This document shows positions 16,886 through 27,502 of a stretch of DNA of 64,000 nucleotides, one piece after another. Within the stretch, counting starts at the first letter, position 1. Every line of letters starts with the position of its first letter. The DNA comes from Rickettsia endosymbiont of Culicoides impunctatus (lineage in GTDB: Bacteria; Pseudomonadota; Alphaproteobacteria; Rickettsiales; Rickettsiaceae), in contig CP084573.1 of assembly GCA_020410785.1 (NCBI GenBank), forward strand, positions 1-64,000, read 5' to 3'. A program made the position numbers and the translations under genes. Under the pieces are notes generated by a model. It saw only the letters and a list, made by a program, of their open reading frames with translations. It did no database searches and was not told the DNA's origin.

Positions 16886-16977
16886 CGTCATTGCGAGACC
16901 ACGCAAGTAGGTCGTGGCAATCCATAAAGCTTGTCATATTGCTTCGTCATCACTAAAACATCTCCTCGCAATAACCT
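16886..16977. repeat. dispersed palindromic repeat downstream of rnpB
   Basis: From cgtcattgcgagaccacg to ctcctcgcaataacc. The right arm has decayed and part of the core has been lost (gtcatattgcttcgtc). It begins about 25 bases beyond the 3' end of RNase P RNA and could form its terminator-like hairpin. Confidence 0.8.
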
Positions 16978-16999
16978 TTGGGTAAAAGTCTTATAAAAA

Positions 17000-17400
17000 A
17001 TGATGGTCTATAAGCCGGATTTTGTATAGATAATATTTCTATTATTTATTGCAGTTATTTATCTAGGATAAATGTTACCATTTACCTCAAGCGATCTACC
17101 CGCACTACTTCTAGCCAGAGATGCCTAGGAACACGTAAGTTCTGTAGTGCCTATTTGATCTTGCTCTTGGTGGGGTTTACCATGCGTAGCTTGTTACCAA
17201 CCTACCGGTGTGCTCTTACCACACCATTTCACCCTTACCAAACTATGTTAAATTATAATTTGGCGGTATATTTTCTGCGGCACTTTCCCTAAAAGATTAC
17301 TCTTCCGCTGGACGTTAACCAGCACCATATCTCTGTAGAGTCCGGACTTTCCTCGTAAATTCCAGTATAGATTTTTACGCAACTGCACGACCATCGAGAT
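17000..17400 (-). ncRNA. rnpB: RNase P RNA
   Basis: This is the catalytic RNA that trims the 5' leader of tRNA precursors. On the minus strand the universally conserved core segments are present in order: GAGGAAAGTCCGGACTC (bases 17357-17341 region), AACGTCCAGCGGAAGAG, GGTAAGGGTGAAATGGTG, GTAAGAGCACACCGG, GGTAAACCCCACC, the GCGGGTAGATCGCTTGAGG segment and the 3' ACAAAATCCGGCTTATAGACC. The 5' GATGGTC pairs with the 3' GACCATC to form helix P1, which sets the ends near 17396 and 17001. The exact termini are uncertain by a few bases. Confidence 0.96.
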
Positions 17401-17447
17401 GATTATGTTTTAATATAGTTGCCTCGTCAATGATTTTTTTACAAATA

Positions 17448-18440
17448 TCATTGAACATAACACACTTTCTTCACAGCATTAATAACGTCTTCAATAGTTG
17501 GTAAGGCTAATTTCTCTAAATTAACAGCATATGGTAAGGGGACATCCTTAGCCGAGATAATTTCTATAGGAGCATCTAGATAATCAAATGCCTGACTCAT
17601 CACCATGCTAGCTATAGTTGCCCCAACCCCGGCAAAAAACCAACCTTCTTCTATAATAACCAATCGATTAGTCTTTTTGACTGATTGTAATATAGTTTCT
17701 ATATCCAAAGGCTTGATCGTTCTAAGGTCAATCACCTCACAGTTAATGCCATTATTCTGCAAACTATTTGCCGCATCTAAAGCCAACTTAACTTGTAAGG
17801 AAAATGTTACTATGGTAGCATCATCACCTTCAATAAGTTTCTTAGCTTGCCCAAAAGGAATAGGCTCGATTATTTCTGGAACTTCAAAACTATGCCCATA
17901 GAGAATTTCATTCTCTAGAAAAATTACTGGGTTATCATCACGAATAGCCGTCATTAACAACCCTTTGTGATCTTCTGCACTATAGGGAGCTACTACTTTT
18001 AACCCCGGAATATGACTATAACAAGCTGTATAATTTTGACTATGTTGTGCAGCAACTCGACTTGCTGCTCCATTTGGTCCACGAAATACTATTGGACATT
18101 TAATAATTCCACCAGACATATAATGAGTCTTAGCTGCAGAATTAACTATTTGATCCATTGCTTGCATAGCAAAATTAAATGTCATAAATTCAACAATTGG
18201 ACGCAACCCCGAAAAAGCTGCACCAATAGCCACCCCAGCAAAGCCATGTTCTGTTATTGCTGTATCAATTACTCTTTTTGCCCCGAATTGCTCTAACAAT
18301 CCTTGGGTTACCTTATATGCTCCTTGATACTCGGCAACTTCCTCTCCCAGAATAAAGATACTATCATCTCTCAACATTTCTTCCTGCATTGCCTGACGCA
18401 AAGCTTCCCGTACTGTTATTTGTAACATCTTCCTACTCAT
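17448..18440 (-). CDS. pdhB: pyruvate dehydrogenase E1 component, beta subunit
   Basis: With PdhA it decarboxylates pyruvate and passes the acetyl group to lipoyl-E2. The 330-residue product has the E1-beta features [35 protein letters not shown] with the catalytic-region glutamate, [17 protein letters not shown], and the C-terminal [12 protein letters not shown] and [15 protein letters not shown]. The start overlaps pdhA by eight bases, so the two are translationally coupled. RNase P RNA follows on the same strand. Confidence 0.96.
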   Translation of the reverse strand: MSRKMLQITVREALRQAMQEEMLRDDSIFILGEEVAEYQGAYKVTQGLLEQFGAKRVIDTAITEHGFAGVAIGAAFSGLRPIVEFMTFNFAMQAMDQIVNSAAKTHYMSGGIIKCPIVFRGPNGAASRVAAQHSQNYTACYSHIPGLKVVAPYSAEDHKGLLMTAIRDDNPVIFLENEILYGHSFEVPEIIEPIPFGQAKKLIEGDDATIVTFSLQVKLALDAANSLQNNGINCEVIDLRTIKPLDIETILQSVKKTNRLVIIEEGWFFAGVGATIASMVMSQAFDYLDAPIEIISAKDVPLPYAVNLEKLALPTIEDVINAVKKVCYVQ

Positions 18441-19419
18441 TCACAACATAAATATTAGTATATAGTTCTTTCTCATCCGGTAAGGCTGAGCTTTCTGAAA
18501 ACTCAACTGCTTCTGCAATAATATCTTTGACCTCTTTGTCAATTTCTTTCAACTGCTGCTCACTAGCATATTTGTTAGCTAAGATTATATCTTTCACTTG
18601 TGATAAGGGATCTTGTTCTTTATAGATTTCCACTTCTTCCTTAGTACGATATTTGGCTGGATCAGACATTGAGTGTCCTCTGTAACGATAACAATCCATT
18701 TCTAATATTATTGGTCCACCACCATTTCTTGTAAATTCTGCAGCTTGCCGAGCATAATCATAAACTGACTCTAACGACATACCATTTACTCTAAATCCGG
18801 TAATACCACACGACTCCCCTTTCTTGTAAAGGTCAGTCATAAAGGTCGAACGGGCTACTGAAGTACCCATAGAATATTGATTATTTTCAATAATATAAAT
18901 TACCGGTAAATGCCATAATGCCGCTATATTAAAAGCTTCATATACTTGCCCCTGATTAACTGCCCCATCTCCTAAAAAGGTAAAACACACATTATCAGTA
19001 TTTCGATATTTTTCAGCAAAAGCCAGACCAGTACCTATCGGCACCTGGGCTCCTACAATGCCATGCCCACCGTAAAATTTGTTTTGTATATCAAACATAT
19101 GCATTGAACCACCCTTGCCTTTCGAACAACCAGTTTCCTTACCCATTAGCTCTGCTAACACATATTTTGCTTCAGTCCCGGCTGAAATAATATGAGCATG
19201 ATCCCTATAACTGGTAATAGTATTATCACCCGCCTGTTTTACTAAATTTATACCGGTAATTATCGCTTCTTGTCCAATATATAAGTGACAAAACCCACCT
19301 ATTAGACCCATACCGTATAATTGTCCACATTTTTCTTCAAATCTTCTAAGCAACAATATCTTTCTATAAGACTCGAGATATTGAGTACTGTTTAGTTTAT
19401 ATTTCCCAGGAACAATCAT
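18433..19419 (-). CDS. pdhA: pyruvate dehydrogenase E1 component, alpha subunit
   Basis: This is the TPP-binding E1-alpha subunit, 328 residues. The TPP motif is [15 protein letters not shown] ... IIENN, preceded by [19 protein letters not shown]. The GKGGSMHMF segment and the loop [13 protein letters not shown] are typical. It is the first gene of the pdhA-pdhB pair. No E2 or E3 gene is in this window. Confidence 0.97.
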   Translation of the reverse strand: MIVPGKYKLNSTQYLESYRKILLLRRFEEKCGQLYGMGLIGGFCHLYIGQEAIITGINLVKQAGDNTITSYRDHAHIISAGTEAKYVLAELMGKETGCSKGKGGSMHMFDIQNKFYGGHGIVGAQVPIGTGLAFAEKYRNTDNVCFTFLGDGAVNQGQVYEAFNIAALWHLPVIYIIENNQYSMGTSVARSTFMTDLYKKGESCGITGFRVNGMSLESVYDYARQAAEFTRNGGGPIILEMDCYRYRGHSMSDPAKYRTKEEVEIYKEQDPLSQVKDIILANKYASEQQLKEIDKEVKDIIAEAVEFSESSALPDEKELYTNIYVVNE

Positions 19420-19524
19420 CTATGACTCCTCTATATTCTCAATTATATATACTATAAATATAGCAGATTTTTATGATCCACTAATAGCTGTTCTCATTAT
19501 TTTTGTGATATTGCTTATTTTTTC

Positions 19525-19560
19525 TGGATTGCCACGCTCACTATGTGGTCTCGCAATGAC
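19525..19560. repeat. dispersed palindromic repeat, right half
   Basis: tggattgccacgctcac ... gtggtctcgcaatgac, lying between the pdhA start and the RlpA gene. Confidence 0.8.
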
Positions 19561-19566
19561 AGATAA

Positions 19567-19656
19567 CGTCATTGCGAGGAGGCACAAGCCGACGAAGCAA
19601 TCCAGAAAGGTGTTTAAAATGGATTGCTTCGACCATTACATGGTCTCGCAATGACG
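19567..19656. repeat. dispersed palindromic repeat
   Basis: A full copy from cgtcattgcgaggaggca to tggtctcgcaatgacg, with the core gcaatccagaa ... atggattgcttcg. Confidence 0.92.
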
Positions 19657-19671
19657 TAGATGCACCCCAAA

Positions 19672-19712
19672 CGTCATTGCGAGTGAGCCAGTTTACTGGC
19701 AACGAAGCAATC
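19672..19712. repeat. dispersed palindromic repeat, left half, just past the RlpA stop
   Basis: cgtcattgcgagtgagcc ... aacgaagcaatccact. It ends about 20 bases downstream (minus sense) of the stop codon of the RlpA gene. Confidence 0.85.
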
Positions 19713-19731
19713 CACTACTATCCTAAAATTA

Positions 19732-20373
19732 TCAAGGATTAACTGTCAATTTATGTTTTAGATTTACTAATTTTATATGACAATTAACGCTACATTTAGG
19801 ATTGGCTACTTTTTTTTGGGCAATACAATTTTCCTTAGGTCTTAAAGCAATATTATGCAAAAATTCTTTAGTCTCCTTACCCATATATTGCACTCTAACC
19901 TTTGCTATACCACGTCTTTTAAATCCTAAAATCTCAGCAGATTTTTCTGAAACATCTATAATACGGTTCTTTTTAAAAGGTCCACGATCATTAACCATCA
20001 CAATCAGGGACTTATTATTACTTAAGTTAGTAACTTTGACCAAACTAGGCAACGGCAAACTACGATGAGCTGCACTTAGCATATGTTTATTATAGGTATC
20101 ACCATTGGCTGTTTTTTTTCCATGGGTATTATCCTTGAAACCATACCAAGATGCCATACCTACTTCATTGCAATTAACATTTTCCTTAGGCTTATAAGTC
20201 TTACCTTTAATAGTATATTTTTTGCCTATCTTATAATGTCCCTTATAATGAATATTTTTAGGATCTTCCTTCGATAATTTGCTATATAGGCTAGTCTTTG
20301 GTGAAGTAGAACAAGAGCTAAGTCCTATACAATAAACTAGCAACAAAAGAATAGGTCTAAATTTCACTTTCAT
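19732..20373 (-). CDS. rlpA: RlpA-family septal-ring lipoprotein
   Basis: The 213-residue lipoprotein has the signal peptide [20 protein letters not shown] followed by a lipobox cysteine. A double-psi beta-barrel domain (about residues 70-165) contains the conserved [28 protein letters not shown] and VNDRGPF motifs, the last including the catalytic aspartate of lytic-transglycosylase RlpA. The C-terminal SPOR domain of many homologs is absent; a basic Cys-containing tail ([12 protein letters not shown]) replaces it. It overlaps the upstream BON lipoprotein gene by 17 bases, so the two are probably co-expressed. It likely acts on peptidoglycan in the periplasm. Confidence 0.88.
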   Translation of the reverse strand: MKVKFRPILLLLVYCIGLSSCSTSPKTSLYSKLSKEDPKNIHYKGHYKIGKKYTIKGKTYKPKENVNCNEVGMASWYGFKDNTHGKKTANGDTYNKHMLSAAHRSLPLPSLVKVTNLSNNKSLIVMVNDRGPFKKNRIIDVSEKSAEILGFKRRGIAKVRVQYMGKETKEFLHNIALRPKENCIAQKKVANPKCSVNCHIKLVNLKHKLTVNP

Positions 20374-20983
20374 TTATATCATGTTCATTATTAATCTTTT
20401 TAGTTTCCTTCATTTTAACATGACAGATTACTCTTTCCACCCCATTAATCTGAGAAGCAATAGAAGTGACCATTTCTAACTCCTCCTCAGACCTTGCTAA
20501 ACCAAATATATATACTATATTGTTAACTGTAACAATAGTGTAATTTACCCATTTTATATCTCGCTTAATAAAAGTCCTAGCTTTAATCTGACTAGTAATT
20601 ATAGCATCTTTAGTATATTGCACTAAGTCAAAATGATCACTTTTTTTATCTATTATCAATTCATTAATAACTTCACTAACTCCTGTTATATCCCAGACAA
20701 GTTCTACAGCTTTTAATGCCTCTTCTTTTTTGTCTATGGTTCCAGTAAGTAGCACCCTACCCTGTTCTACCTCAACCTTAATCTTAGTGTATAATTCCCT
20801 GAAATTATTTTTCATGAAAGAAGCTTTGATCTTCGTTGATATTTTTATGTCATCAATTGTTTCGGAAATTGATTGATCTTTTGCCGCTGCGATAGTAGAA
20901 CTAGTTGTTGCAGTAAAAATTGCTGGAAAACATCCTGTGAGTATGAAAGATAAGATTATAATAATAAAGTTAATTCTATACAT
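20357..20983 (-). CDS. BON-domain lipoprotein
   Basis: The 208-residue protein begins [18 protein letters not shown], a lipoprotein signal with lipobox LTGC. Two BON-like repeats follow (about 45-115 and 120-190), with the typical pattern [42 protein letters not shown] and [23 protein letters not shown] proteins of this layout (DolP/OsmY-like) bind phospholipid surfaces in the periplasm and support envelope integrity. Ribosome site aggagggt before the ATG. The gene lies directly upstream of and overlaps rlpA. Confidence 0.85.
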   Translation of the reverse strand: MYRINFIIIILSFILTGCFPAIFTATTSSTIAAAKDQSISETIDDIKISTKIKASFMKNNFRELYTKIKVEVEQGRVLLTGTIDKKEEALKAVELVWDITGVSEVINELIIDKKSDHFDLVQYTKDAIITSQIKARTFIKRDIKWVNYTIVTVNNIVYIFGLARSEEELEMVTSIASQINGVERVICHVKMKETKKINNEHDINESEI

Positions 20984-21055
20984 AACCCTCCTTACGTCTA
21001 CGTAATATCCGCCCTTAAGATAAAGCTAACCCGTTAATGTTCTAGATAACATCTT

Positions 21056-21145
21056 CGTCATTGCGAGACCACGTAGTGGTCGTGGCAATCCATTTCTAAT
21101 CAATGTTTGGATTGCTTCGTCGGGTCATGCCTCCTCGCAATGACA
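21056..21145. repeat. dispersed palindromic repeat upstream of the BON gene
   Basis: A full copy from cgtcattgcgagaccacg to tcctcgcaatgacacc, with the core gcaatccattt ... ttggattgcttcg. The 20984-21513 gap holds this and the composite at 21330-21504, and no gene. Confidence 0.92.
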
Positions 21146-21329
21146 CCTAGGATATCTAAAACTTATTCTGATTAGTTACAAAGCTTTCTAAATAATTTAT
21201 TATAGTAAATTTTATAGTAAGCACAACTAATTTCTGCCAAGAAATTCTAATATAACAACCCGAATAGGCTTTTGATATTGTTATAACTCCTTAAATGTAT
21301 GTCAGTGAGGAGCTGCTTTGTAACACCCC

Positions 21330-21504
21330 GTCATTGCGAGCGAACGTATGTGAGCGTGGCAATCCACATTCTGGTGTTATTGCGAGGAGGCGTAAGCTGA
21401 CAAAGCAATCCATTCCTGACCATTTTTTGGATTGCCGCATCACCGCAAAGCGGCTTCTCGCAATGACGAAGTGTTACAGAGTAGCCTCCTCGCACAATGA
21501 CGTA
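21330..21504. repeat. composite of dispersed palindromic repeats next to tsaD
   Basis: A left half (cgtcattgcgagcgaacg ... ggcaatccac, 21330-21367) is joined to a full copy (gttattgcgaggaggcg at 21374 to ttctcgcaatgacga at 21468) and a trailing right end (tcctcgcacaatgacg, to 21504). It ends 10 bases beyond the tsaD stop. A 76-codon plus-strand ORF across it is only repeat translation. Confidence 0.88.
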
Positions 21505-21513
21505 TATACTTGG

Positions 21514-22554
21514 CTAGCTATATAAATCCTCTAAGCTCCATTTTGCTCTAGGGCAGAAATCGAGTGAGTTAGTAAGATTATTTTGCAGCCGTTCTAGCCC
21601 AGCATAAGCGATCATAGCAGCATTATCGGTGCATAAATGTGCTGGTGGTACTAAAAGTACATATCCTTGTTTTTCTGCTTGATGCTTAAGTATAATTTTC
21701 AAATAAGTATTAGCGGCAACTCCACCGGCAAGTACGCAAGTGTTTTGTAGTAATGCCGACTTACCGATAAATTCCTCATACATTTTAAAGCTATTAAGCA
21801 TTTTTATTGACAAGATTTCTCCAACTACATATTGGAAACAGGCTGCTATATCATTAATTTCTTGACCACCTATAGGTTGTAATTTGGATATTAATATCCG
21901 TACTGCTGTCTTTAAACCTGAAAATGACATATCACAGCCAGCTTGATGAATAATAGGCTTTGGCAAAATATACTTAAATGGGTTGCCAAACTTTGCTCTT
22001 CTCTCAATTTCTACTCCCCCAGGGAAAGGTAAATTCAGCATTTTAGCTACTTTATCAAAGCATTCTCCTACCGAATCATCGATAGTTTGTCCTAAAATTT
22101 TATACTTACCCAACGCTTGAACAGCAACAAACTGGCAATGTCCTCCCGAAACCAACAGTAATAAATAAGGATACTCAGCCTTATTGGTTAATCTGGCAGT
22201 AAGTAAATGTCCTTCTAAATGGTTAACTGCAATAAATGGCTTTTTTAAAACGCTAGCAACTGTTCTGCCAAACATTGAGCCAACTATCACCCCACCTATC
22301 AAGCCAGGGCCGGAAGTAGCTGCGATTCCATCTATATTAGATAGTTCAAGATGAGTTTCATCCAAAACATACCTAACTGCTTTTTCTAAATTTTGCAAAT
22401 GTGACCTAGCAGCGATTTCCGGCACCACCCCTTGAAAAGCCTTATGCTCTTGGTGTTGGGAAATAACAATATTTGATAAAATCTCTTTATCTGAGGTAAC
22501 TATTGCTACGCCAGTATCATCACAACTTGATTCAATACCTAATATTTTAATTAT
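21514..22554 (-). CDS. tsaD: tRNA N6-adenosine threonylcarbamoyltransferase, non-ATG start
   Basis: It transfers the threonylcarbamoyl group to A37 of ANN-decoding tRNAs, with TsaB/TsaE. The first ATG (22428) would drop the conserved N-terminus. Upstream in frame the codons read ATA ATT AAA ATA TTA GGT, then [13 protein letters not shown], the family's N-terminal signature. The start must therefore be ATA at 22554 or ATT at 22551. AGGAG lies 8 bases before the ATA. The product has 346 residues, the normal length. The metal-binding motif [11 protein letters not shown] and the ATP-site [10 protein letters not shown] are present. The start overlaps the gatB stop. Confidence 0.9.
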   Translation of the reverse strand: MIKILGIESSCDDTGVAIVTSDKEILSNIVISQHQEHKAFQGVVPEIAARSHLQNLEKAVRYVLDETHLELSNIDGIAATSGPGLIGGVIVGSMFGRTVASVLKKPFIAVNHLEGHLLTARLTNKAEYPYLLLLVSGGHCQFVAVQALGKYKILGQTIDDSVGECFDKVAKMLNLPFPGGVEIERRAKFGNPFKYILPKPIIHQAGCDMSFSGLKTAVRILISKLQPIGGQEINDIAACFQYVVGEILSIKMLNSFKMYEEFIGKSALLQNTCVLAGGVAANTYLKIILKHQAEKQGYVLLVPPAHLCTDNAAMIAYAGLERLQNNLTNSLDFCPRAKWSLEDLYS

Positions 22555-23999
22555 TGTAATTTCTCCTTTAATAAATCATTCACTAGGTTAGGGTTTGCTT
22601 TTCCTTCAGTTTTTTTCATTACCTGTCCAACGAAAAAACCAAATAATTTATCTTTACCACTTCTATAAGAATCAACAGAGTCCGGGTTTTCCAACAATAT
22701 TCTGTCAATTATAGCAGTTAGTATACCACTATCTGACACTTGCACTAAGTCTTTTTCTTCAATAATTTTTTCCGGTTCTTGTCCAGTTTCAAACATAGTT
22801 TCAAAAACTACTTTGGCAATTTTGCCGGAAATTACCCCATCTTCTATTAGCTTCACCATTTGAGCAAGCATTTTTGGGGTAATTTTACAGTCACTTAAGC
22901 TAATGGAATTTTTATTAAGCTGACCAAATAACTCACTAATAATCCAATTAGCAAGTATCTTTGGATTACATAAGCTAACTGCTGCTTCAAAATAACCTGC
23001 CACCTGTTCATCAATTACCAAAACTTCAGCATCATAAGCATTTAAACTATACTCTGTCATATATCTTTGAATTTTTGCATCCGGTAATTCTGGTAGCTCT
23101 TGAGCTAATTGTTCTATTAGCTCCTCAGATATAACTATTGGCAATAAATCTGGGTCAGGGAAATATCGATAATCATGAGCTTCTTCTTTTAGACGCATCG
23201 TTCTAGTCTCCCCAGTATCTCCATCAAATAATCTAGTTTCCTGTATTATTGTCTGCCCATCTTCAATTAAATTTACTTGCCTATTTGCTTCAAACTCTAT
23301 TGCTCGCATGATATTACGAATCGAATTGATATTCTTGATCTCACACCTTGTGCCAAGTGGAGCCCCAGGAAGCCTAACCGAAATATTAGCATCACAACGT
23401 AATGAGCCTTTTTCCATATCACCATCACAACTTCCTATATATCTTAACAAAGTCCTGAGTTTACGAACAAATGCTGCTGCATCTTCCGGCGAATCAAGGT
23501 CTGGCTCAGTAACAATCTCCATTAATCCTACACCAGAACGGTTTAAATCAATGAAGCTATAATGAGCTGATTGATCATGAATGGACTTACCAGCATCTTG
23601 TTCTAAATGCAAACGATTAATTCTAATTCTTTTGGTTGTTTTCTGTTCAGTTACTATATCCAAATAGCCCTCTTGGACAATTGGATGATAAAATTGGGAA
23701 ATTTGATAACCCTGCGGTAGATCAGGATAAAAGTAATTTTTACGATCAAATCTTGAATTAAGATTAATTTTCGCATTAAGTCCAAGACCAGTTTTAATTG
23801 CCTGATGAACACAATATTCATTTAACATTGGTAACATTCCAGGCATTGCTGCATCAATCAAAGATACTTGTGAATTAGGGGGAGCGGCAAATTCGTTAGA
23901 ACTACCAGAGAAAAGTTTGGATTTTGAAGAAATTTGGGCATGTATCTCAACGCCTATCACATATTGCCATTTACCTGTATTACCAATAATATAAGCCAT
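22551..23999 (-). CDS. gatB: aspartyl/glutamyl-tRNA(Asn/Gln) amidotransferase subunit B
   Basis: GatB binds mischarged Glu-tRNA(Gln) or Asp-tRNA(Asn) and carries out its ATP-dependent amidation with GatCA. The 482 residues include the N-terminal [20 protein letters not shown], the metal- and tRNA-binding region [51 protein letters not shown], and a C-terminal YqeY-like domain ending with [21 protein letters not shown]. It is complete. The stop overlaps the tsaD start region. gatA and gatC are not in the window. Confidence 0.97.
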   Translation of the reverse strand: MAYIIGNTGKWQYVIGVEIHAQISSKSKLFSGSSNEFAAPPNSQVSLIDAAMPGMLPMLNEYCVHQAIKTGLGLNAKINLNSRFDRKNYFYPDLPQGYQISQFYHPIVQEGYLDIVTEQKTTKRIRINRLHLEQDAGKSIHDQSAHYSFIDLNRSGVGLMEIVTEPDLDSPEDAAAFVRKLRTLLRYIGSCDGDMEKGSLRCDANISVRLPGAPLGTRCEIKNINSIRNIMRAIEFEANRQVNLIEDGQTIIQETRLFDGDTGETRTMRLKEEAHDYRYFPDPDLLPIVISEELIEQLAQELPELPDAKIQRYMTEYSLNAYDAEVLVIDEQVAGYFEAAVSLCNPKILANWIISELFGQLNKNSISLSDCKITPKMLAQMVKLIEDGVISGKIAKVVFETMFETGQEPEKIIEEKDLVQVSDSGILTAIIDRILLENPDSVDSYRSGKDKLFGFFVGQVMKKTEGKANPNLVNDLLKEKLQ

Positions 24000-24052
24000 T
24001 TAAAATCTCTTTAAGTTTAGTATTAATATAACTTTTACCCAACATCATTAGC

Positions 24053-24145
24053 CGTCATTGCGAGGAAATCGTAAGCTGACGAAGAGCAATCCATATGATG
24101 AGCCTCATAGATTGCCACTCTCACGTACGTTCGCTCGCAATGACG
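24053..24145. repeat. dispersed palindromic repeat upstream of gatB
   Basis: A full copy from cgtcattgcgaggaaatc to ttcgctcgcaatgacg. The rest of the 24000-24645 gap (24146-24645) is AT-rich, has no ORF of note, and probably contains the promoter of the 24646 gene. Confidence 0.9.
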
Positions 24146-24558
24146 TATGTGAATTTGGTACAATGCTAATCGGATTAACTGCACATAAGTGTTTATCATA
24201 TTTTCAATAAAAATTGTAGTTTTTTATAATTTTTATTTTCTGGAGGATAACGAAGCAGTTTACAAAAAATATTGAAATTTAATTACTTTTTCTCTTAGTG
24301 GAAGAAAGTTTTGATATACACTGTAAATCACTTGAATAATTTAGATTTTGCAAAAATATCATAAATTACAGAAAAGTTACTAATTATTGTCTATATTTTA
24401 AGAAAAAGTGTTTAATATTACTTGATTATTACTTACAAATCTGTCTTAATTTAAATAATAGGTTCCTTGTATAGCTTTATTGAAAGAGAAATTTGGAAAA
24501 AAAATTAAGCAAAGAACTTCCACTAATAAAATAATTTAGTATGATTTTTTGCTTAATT

Positions 24559-24587
24559 TTGACAACAAAATTACCTTACAATTAGTA
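24559..24587 (+). promoter_or_regulatory. possible promoter of the 24646 gene
   Basis: A consensus TTGACA at 24559-24564 is followed 17 bases later by ttagta, a weak -10 box. No better pair is visible in the 500-bp AT-rich upstream region. Confidence 0.25.
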
Positions 24588-24645
24588 AAGTTATGCAAAA
24601 ATCTGTTACTAAATAATAATTATAATGAATATATGAGAGGATATT

Positions 24646-27180
24646 ATGTCTAAGACCCAAAATGAGAACAATGATAGCGTAGACTCAGATTCTATAACAT
24701 TCAAAATAGAAGGCTTGATTAACAGGCTTAATCGTCTCCAAAAGATTGGTGATATAGCTATAGTTAACACCCCTCTAGACAACTATTCAGACGCCCTGAA
24801 GGAATATAACGCACTTAAGTACAAGGCAACACACACCAAGCAATTTTCATCCCCTGCTGACAAAGCCGCATTTTTGTCTGACTTAAACAAGTGTCAAGCC
24901 ATTATTGCCTTCCGAGCAGGTCAAGACGCAAGTACATATTTAAAGGCGTGGGAGAAAAATACTAGTACTAATGCAGATGACTTTATGACAGGGCTACAAA
25001 CAATCCTTGAAGGTCGTATTAAATTTCTTCAAGAAAATGGCAATATAACAAAATTTAATGAGCCTCTTGATTCATCGGAATATAAATCAAGTAGGAGCAT
25101 ATATGATAGTTTAGTTAAAACTATCAAGGACTATTCGCTTTCAGATAAGATCAAAACAAAACTATCTTTTGACTTAAACAAGTGTCAAGCTATTAGTGCT
25201 GTCCGAGTAGGTAAGAAGGAAGATGTACTTAAATACTTATTAGATATGCGTACAGCAGATAGGCTTAACACAGATAAATTTATATTGGAACTAGAACCAT
25301 CAGCTAAAAAATATGCAGAAATGAAGAAAAATGGACAAATTGTTAACGATGAATATCTTGAACTATACAGCTATTTACAAGAAACTGTTCGGACAAAAGT
25401 GGAATCACATTTAAAAAATAAAAAATATACAGAGGCTTATAATGAGACGATGTATTTACGGGAAAAGGGCAATAGTCTTAAGGTATTTAAGTTATACTTA
25501 AACTGTATAGAAGAAGATGACTCCTTTGAGAGTTTACAAAACAAAGCAGATGCATACATAAAAGCTTTTAATGAGTTTAAATTAAAAATTTCTTCATCCC
25601 AAATTCCTGAAGGTAATAAAACTATTTCTGGTATGTATAAAGATTTACAAACTGCATTGCAAAATATATCTGATAAAATTGTATTTACTAAAAATACTGA
25701 AAATACTAAAAGTGCTGATTATATACTCAAGAATAACTGCAATACTCTTGCTGCAGAAGCTGGGACTCTTGCTGAACAATATACCCCTAAACAAAAACAG
25801 GAAGAGGCACAGGAAAAGGCACAGGTATCTCCAACTGTTACTTTAACTCCGGCACAACAAAAAGTACAAAAAGAACTTAAGGTACTGGAAAAGGCAAAAG
25901 TAAAACTTGGTGCGAAACTTGTTAATACTCAAGCTAAGGCTGAAGTAATCAATGTAGAAACCCAATTTAACACTGAACTAGAAGCCGCAACAGCTAAACT
26001 TACGGCTGAACTCGCAGCTCAAAAAAATCAACAACTAGCCCAAATCGAAGATGAAAAAACTAAACAACTAGCGACATTACACGATCAAGGTCCATATAAA
26101 GCCAGTGCTCCTCTTCTTTCAGATTTGCCTCCATATGAGTCTGTTGTCACGAATCCTGTCTCCAATAAGCCTGTCTCCAATAGCAACCTATATCCGGATC
26201 CTTTTAAAGTAGCAGCCGATATCGCCGCCATTGAGACTGCTGCCGCTGAGGTTCTTAAAACAACTATACTAGAAAATGTAAAGGAGTTTATTACTTCAAG
26301 CAAAACAGATACTATGAAGCAAATTATAGTAGATTGTGATAATGCTATTAAGAAAGGTATTAATGTATATGAAACCGTTAATGATGTAAAAACTTTGGAG
26401 GTCTTAGCTTCTGGATTTTTATCTTTAAACAACCAAGAAAAAGCTGAAGAAATTTGTGGTAAAATTGCTACAATATCTCCAGAGGCATATAGTGGCATTA
26501 GGGATAATAAAGTTTTGAGTTTATTAGCTAAGAAATATAGTGAACTAGAGCTTTATAATAGTTGTATTGAATCTTGTAAAAATTTAAGGGCAACTTCTGA
26601 AGAGAATTATCAGTTATTAAAAACAATAGCAGAAAAAACAACAGATACAGATATACAGCTTGCTGCTCTTACTGCTGCTAAAAGTAAAACGGACAACCTT
26701 AAACAGCAAGCTGAACTCTTTCTATCTAAAGGTAAGATTCTCTTGTCTTTAGGAAAGAAGGAGCAAGCTTCAAATGAGTTTGGGGAGGCTGCTGCTTATA
26801 ATCATGATATATATAAAGATGTTGCTGAGGAAACTTTAAAGTCCCTATATGAATCAGGTAATCATGAAGTAGGGTATTGGTACTTATCTAAGACACACAA
26901 TTTTAACCATAAGAATCCAAGCATTGCTAAAAAATTAGTAGAATTTTCCCACTATGTGAACTTAGTCCACGGTGTTCAAGGAGAGGTAGCATGTTTTATA
27001 AAAGCTTACCTTTGTGCACCCAATGCAGCTGCATTAGTAAAAGTTCAAAATGATTTATCTATAATGACCTCCATACCTTACGCAGCTGACTATTACAAAA
27101 ATTATTGTGCAGCTCGTGACACAGCCCAGATAGAGACGTATCTCCAAGGTATTGTTCCGGTGATTGATGAGCATATGTAG
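24646..27180 (+). CDS. large hypothetical protein with internal repeats, coiled coil and TPR-like C-terminal region
   Basis: I do not recognise this 844-residue protein. The start ATG has a gagagga site 6 bases upstream. Residues about 20-90 and 115-190 are an internal duplication with a 97-residue period; both contain DLNKCQAI(I/S)A(F/V)R(A/V)G, and a 20-base identical DNA motif marks each copy. Residues about 375-480 are Ala/Lys/Glu/Gln-rich and probably coiled coil (QEEAQEKAQ; TAELAAQKNQQLAQ). A proline-containing linker follows. Residues about 560-800 show helical pairs resembling tetratricopeptide repeats (LLSLGKKEQASNEFGEAAAYN). There is no signal peptide or membrane span. A scaffold or secreted effector is possible but unproven. 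Confidence 0.65.
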   Translation: MSKTQNENNDSVDSDSITFKIEGLINRLNRLQKIGDIAIVNTPLDNYSDALKEYNALKYKATHTKQFSSPADKAAFLSDLNKCQAIIAFRAGQDASTYLKAWEKNTSTNADDFMTGLQTILEGRIKFLQENGNITKFNEPLDSSEYKSSRSIYDSLVKTIKDYSLSDKIKTKLSFDLNKCQAISAVRVGKKEDVLKYLLDMRTADRLNTDKFILELEPSAKKYAEMKKNGQIVNDEYLELYSYLQETVRTKVESHLKNKKYTEAYNETMYLREKGNSLKVFKLYLNCIEEDDSFESLQNKADAYIKAFNEFKLKISSSQIPEGNKTISGMYKDLQTALQNISDKIVFTKNTENTKSADYILKNNCNTLAAEAGTLAEQYTPKQKQEEAQEKAQVSPTVTLTPAQQKVQKELKVLEKAKVKLGAKLVNTQAKAEVINVETQFNTELEAATAKLTAELAAQKNQQLAQIEDEKTKQLATLHDQGPYKASAPLLSDLPPYESVVTNPVSNKPVSNSNLYPDPFKVAADIAAIETAAAEVLKTTILENVKEFITSSKTDTMKQIIVDCDNAIKKGINVYETVNDVKTLEVLASGFLSLNNQEKAEEICGKIATISPEAYSGIRDNKVLSLLAKKYSELELYNSCIESCKNLRATSEENYQLLKTIAEKTTDTDIQLAALTAAKSKTDNLKQQAELFLSKGKILLSLGKKEQASNEFGEAAAYNHDIYKDVAEETLKSLYESGNHEVGYWYLSKTHNFNHKNPSIAKKLVEFSHYVNLVHGVQGEVACFIKAYLCAPNAAALVKVQNDLSIMTSIPYAADYYKNYCAARDTAQIETYLQGIVPVIDEHM

Positions 27181-27191
27181 AAAAACAGCTA

Positions 27192-27380
27192 TGTCATCCC
27201 ACCTAGGCGGGAATGATGCTTAGTCGGCTATACCTCCTCGCAATGACGATTTTAGCTTCCAACGTCATTGATAAAATTTTAAAGCAGATAGATGCGAGAC
27301 TACGTAGTAGTCGAAGCAATCCATAAAAACAACAAAAAAAATGGATTGCTTCGTTGGCTCATGTCTCCTCGTAATGACAC
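27192..27380. repeat. composite palindromic repeats downstream of the 844-aa gene
   Basis: A second, distinct palindrome remnant (gtcatcccacctaggcgggaatgat, 27192-27216) abuts a right end (tacctcctcgcaatgacg). Next comes a copy whose left arm is split: acgtcattg, then 23 foreign bases (ataaaattttaaagcagatagat), then gcgagactacg, ending ctcctcgtaatgacac. This explains most of the 27181-27502 gap. The remainder is AT-rich with no gene seen. Confidence 0.8.
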
Positions 27381-27502
27381 GGTTATTTTTCCGTAACTTT
27401 TAAACTGCCATGATGCCCTCTAAAACCTTTCTACCTTCTAACTTTTGACAGTTGTGGGGTATGTGTAAGGTAAGTAAATAAATACAAAAAAAAAAGAATA
27501 AA

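Noticed and set aside
21295-21525. 76-codon plus-strand ORF
   Set aside because: It is composed almost entirely of dispersed palindromic repeats.
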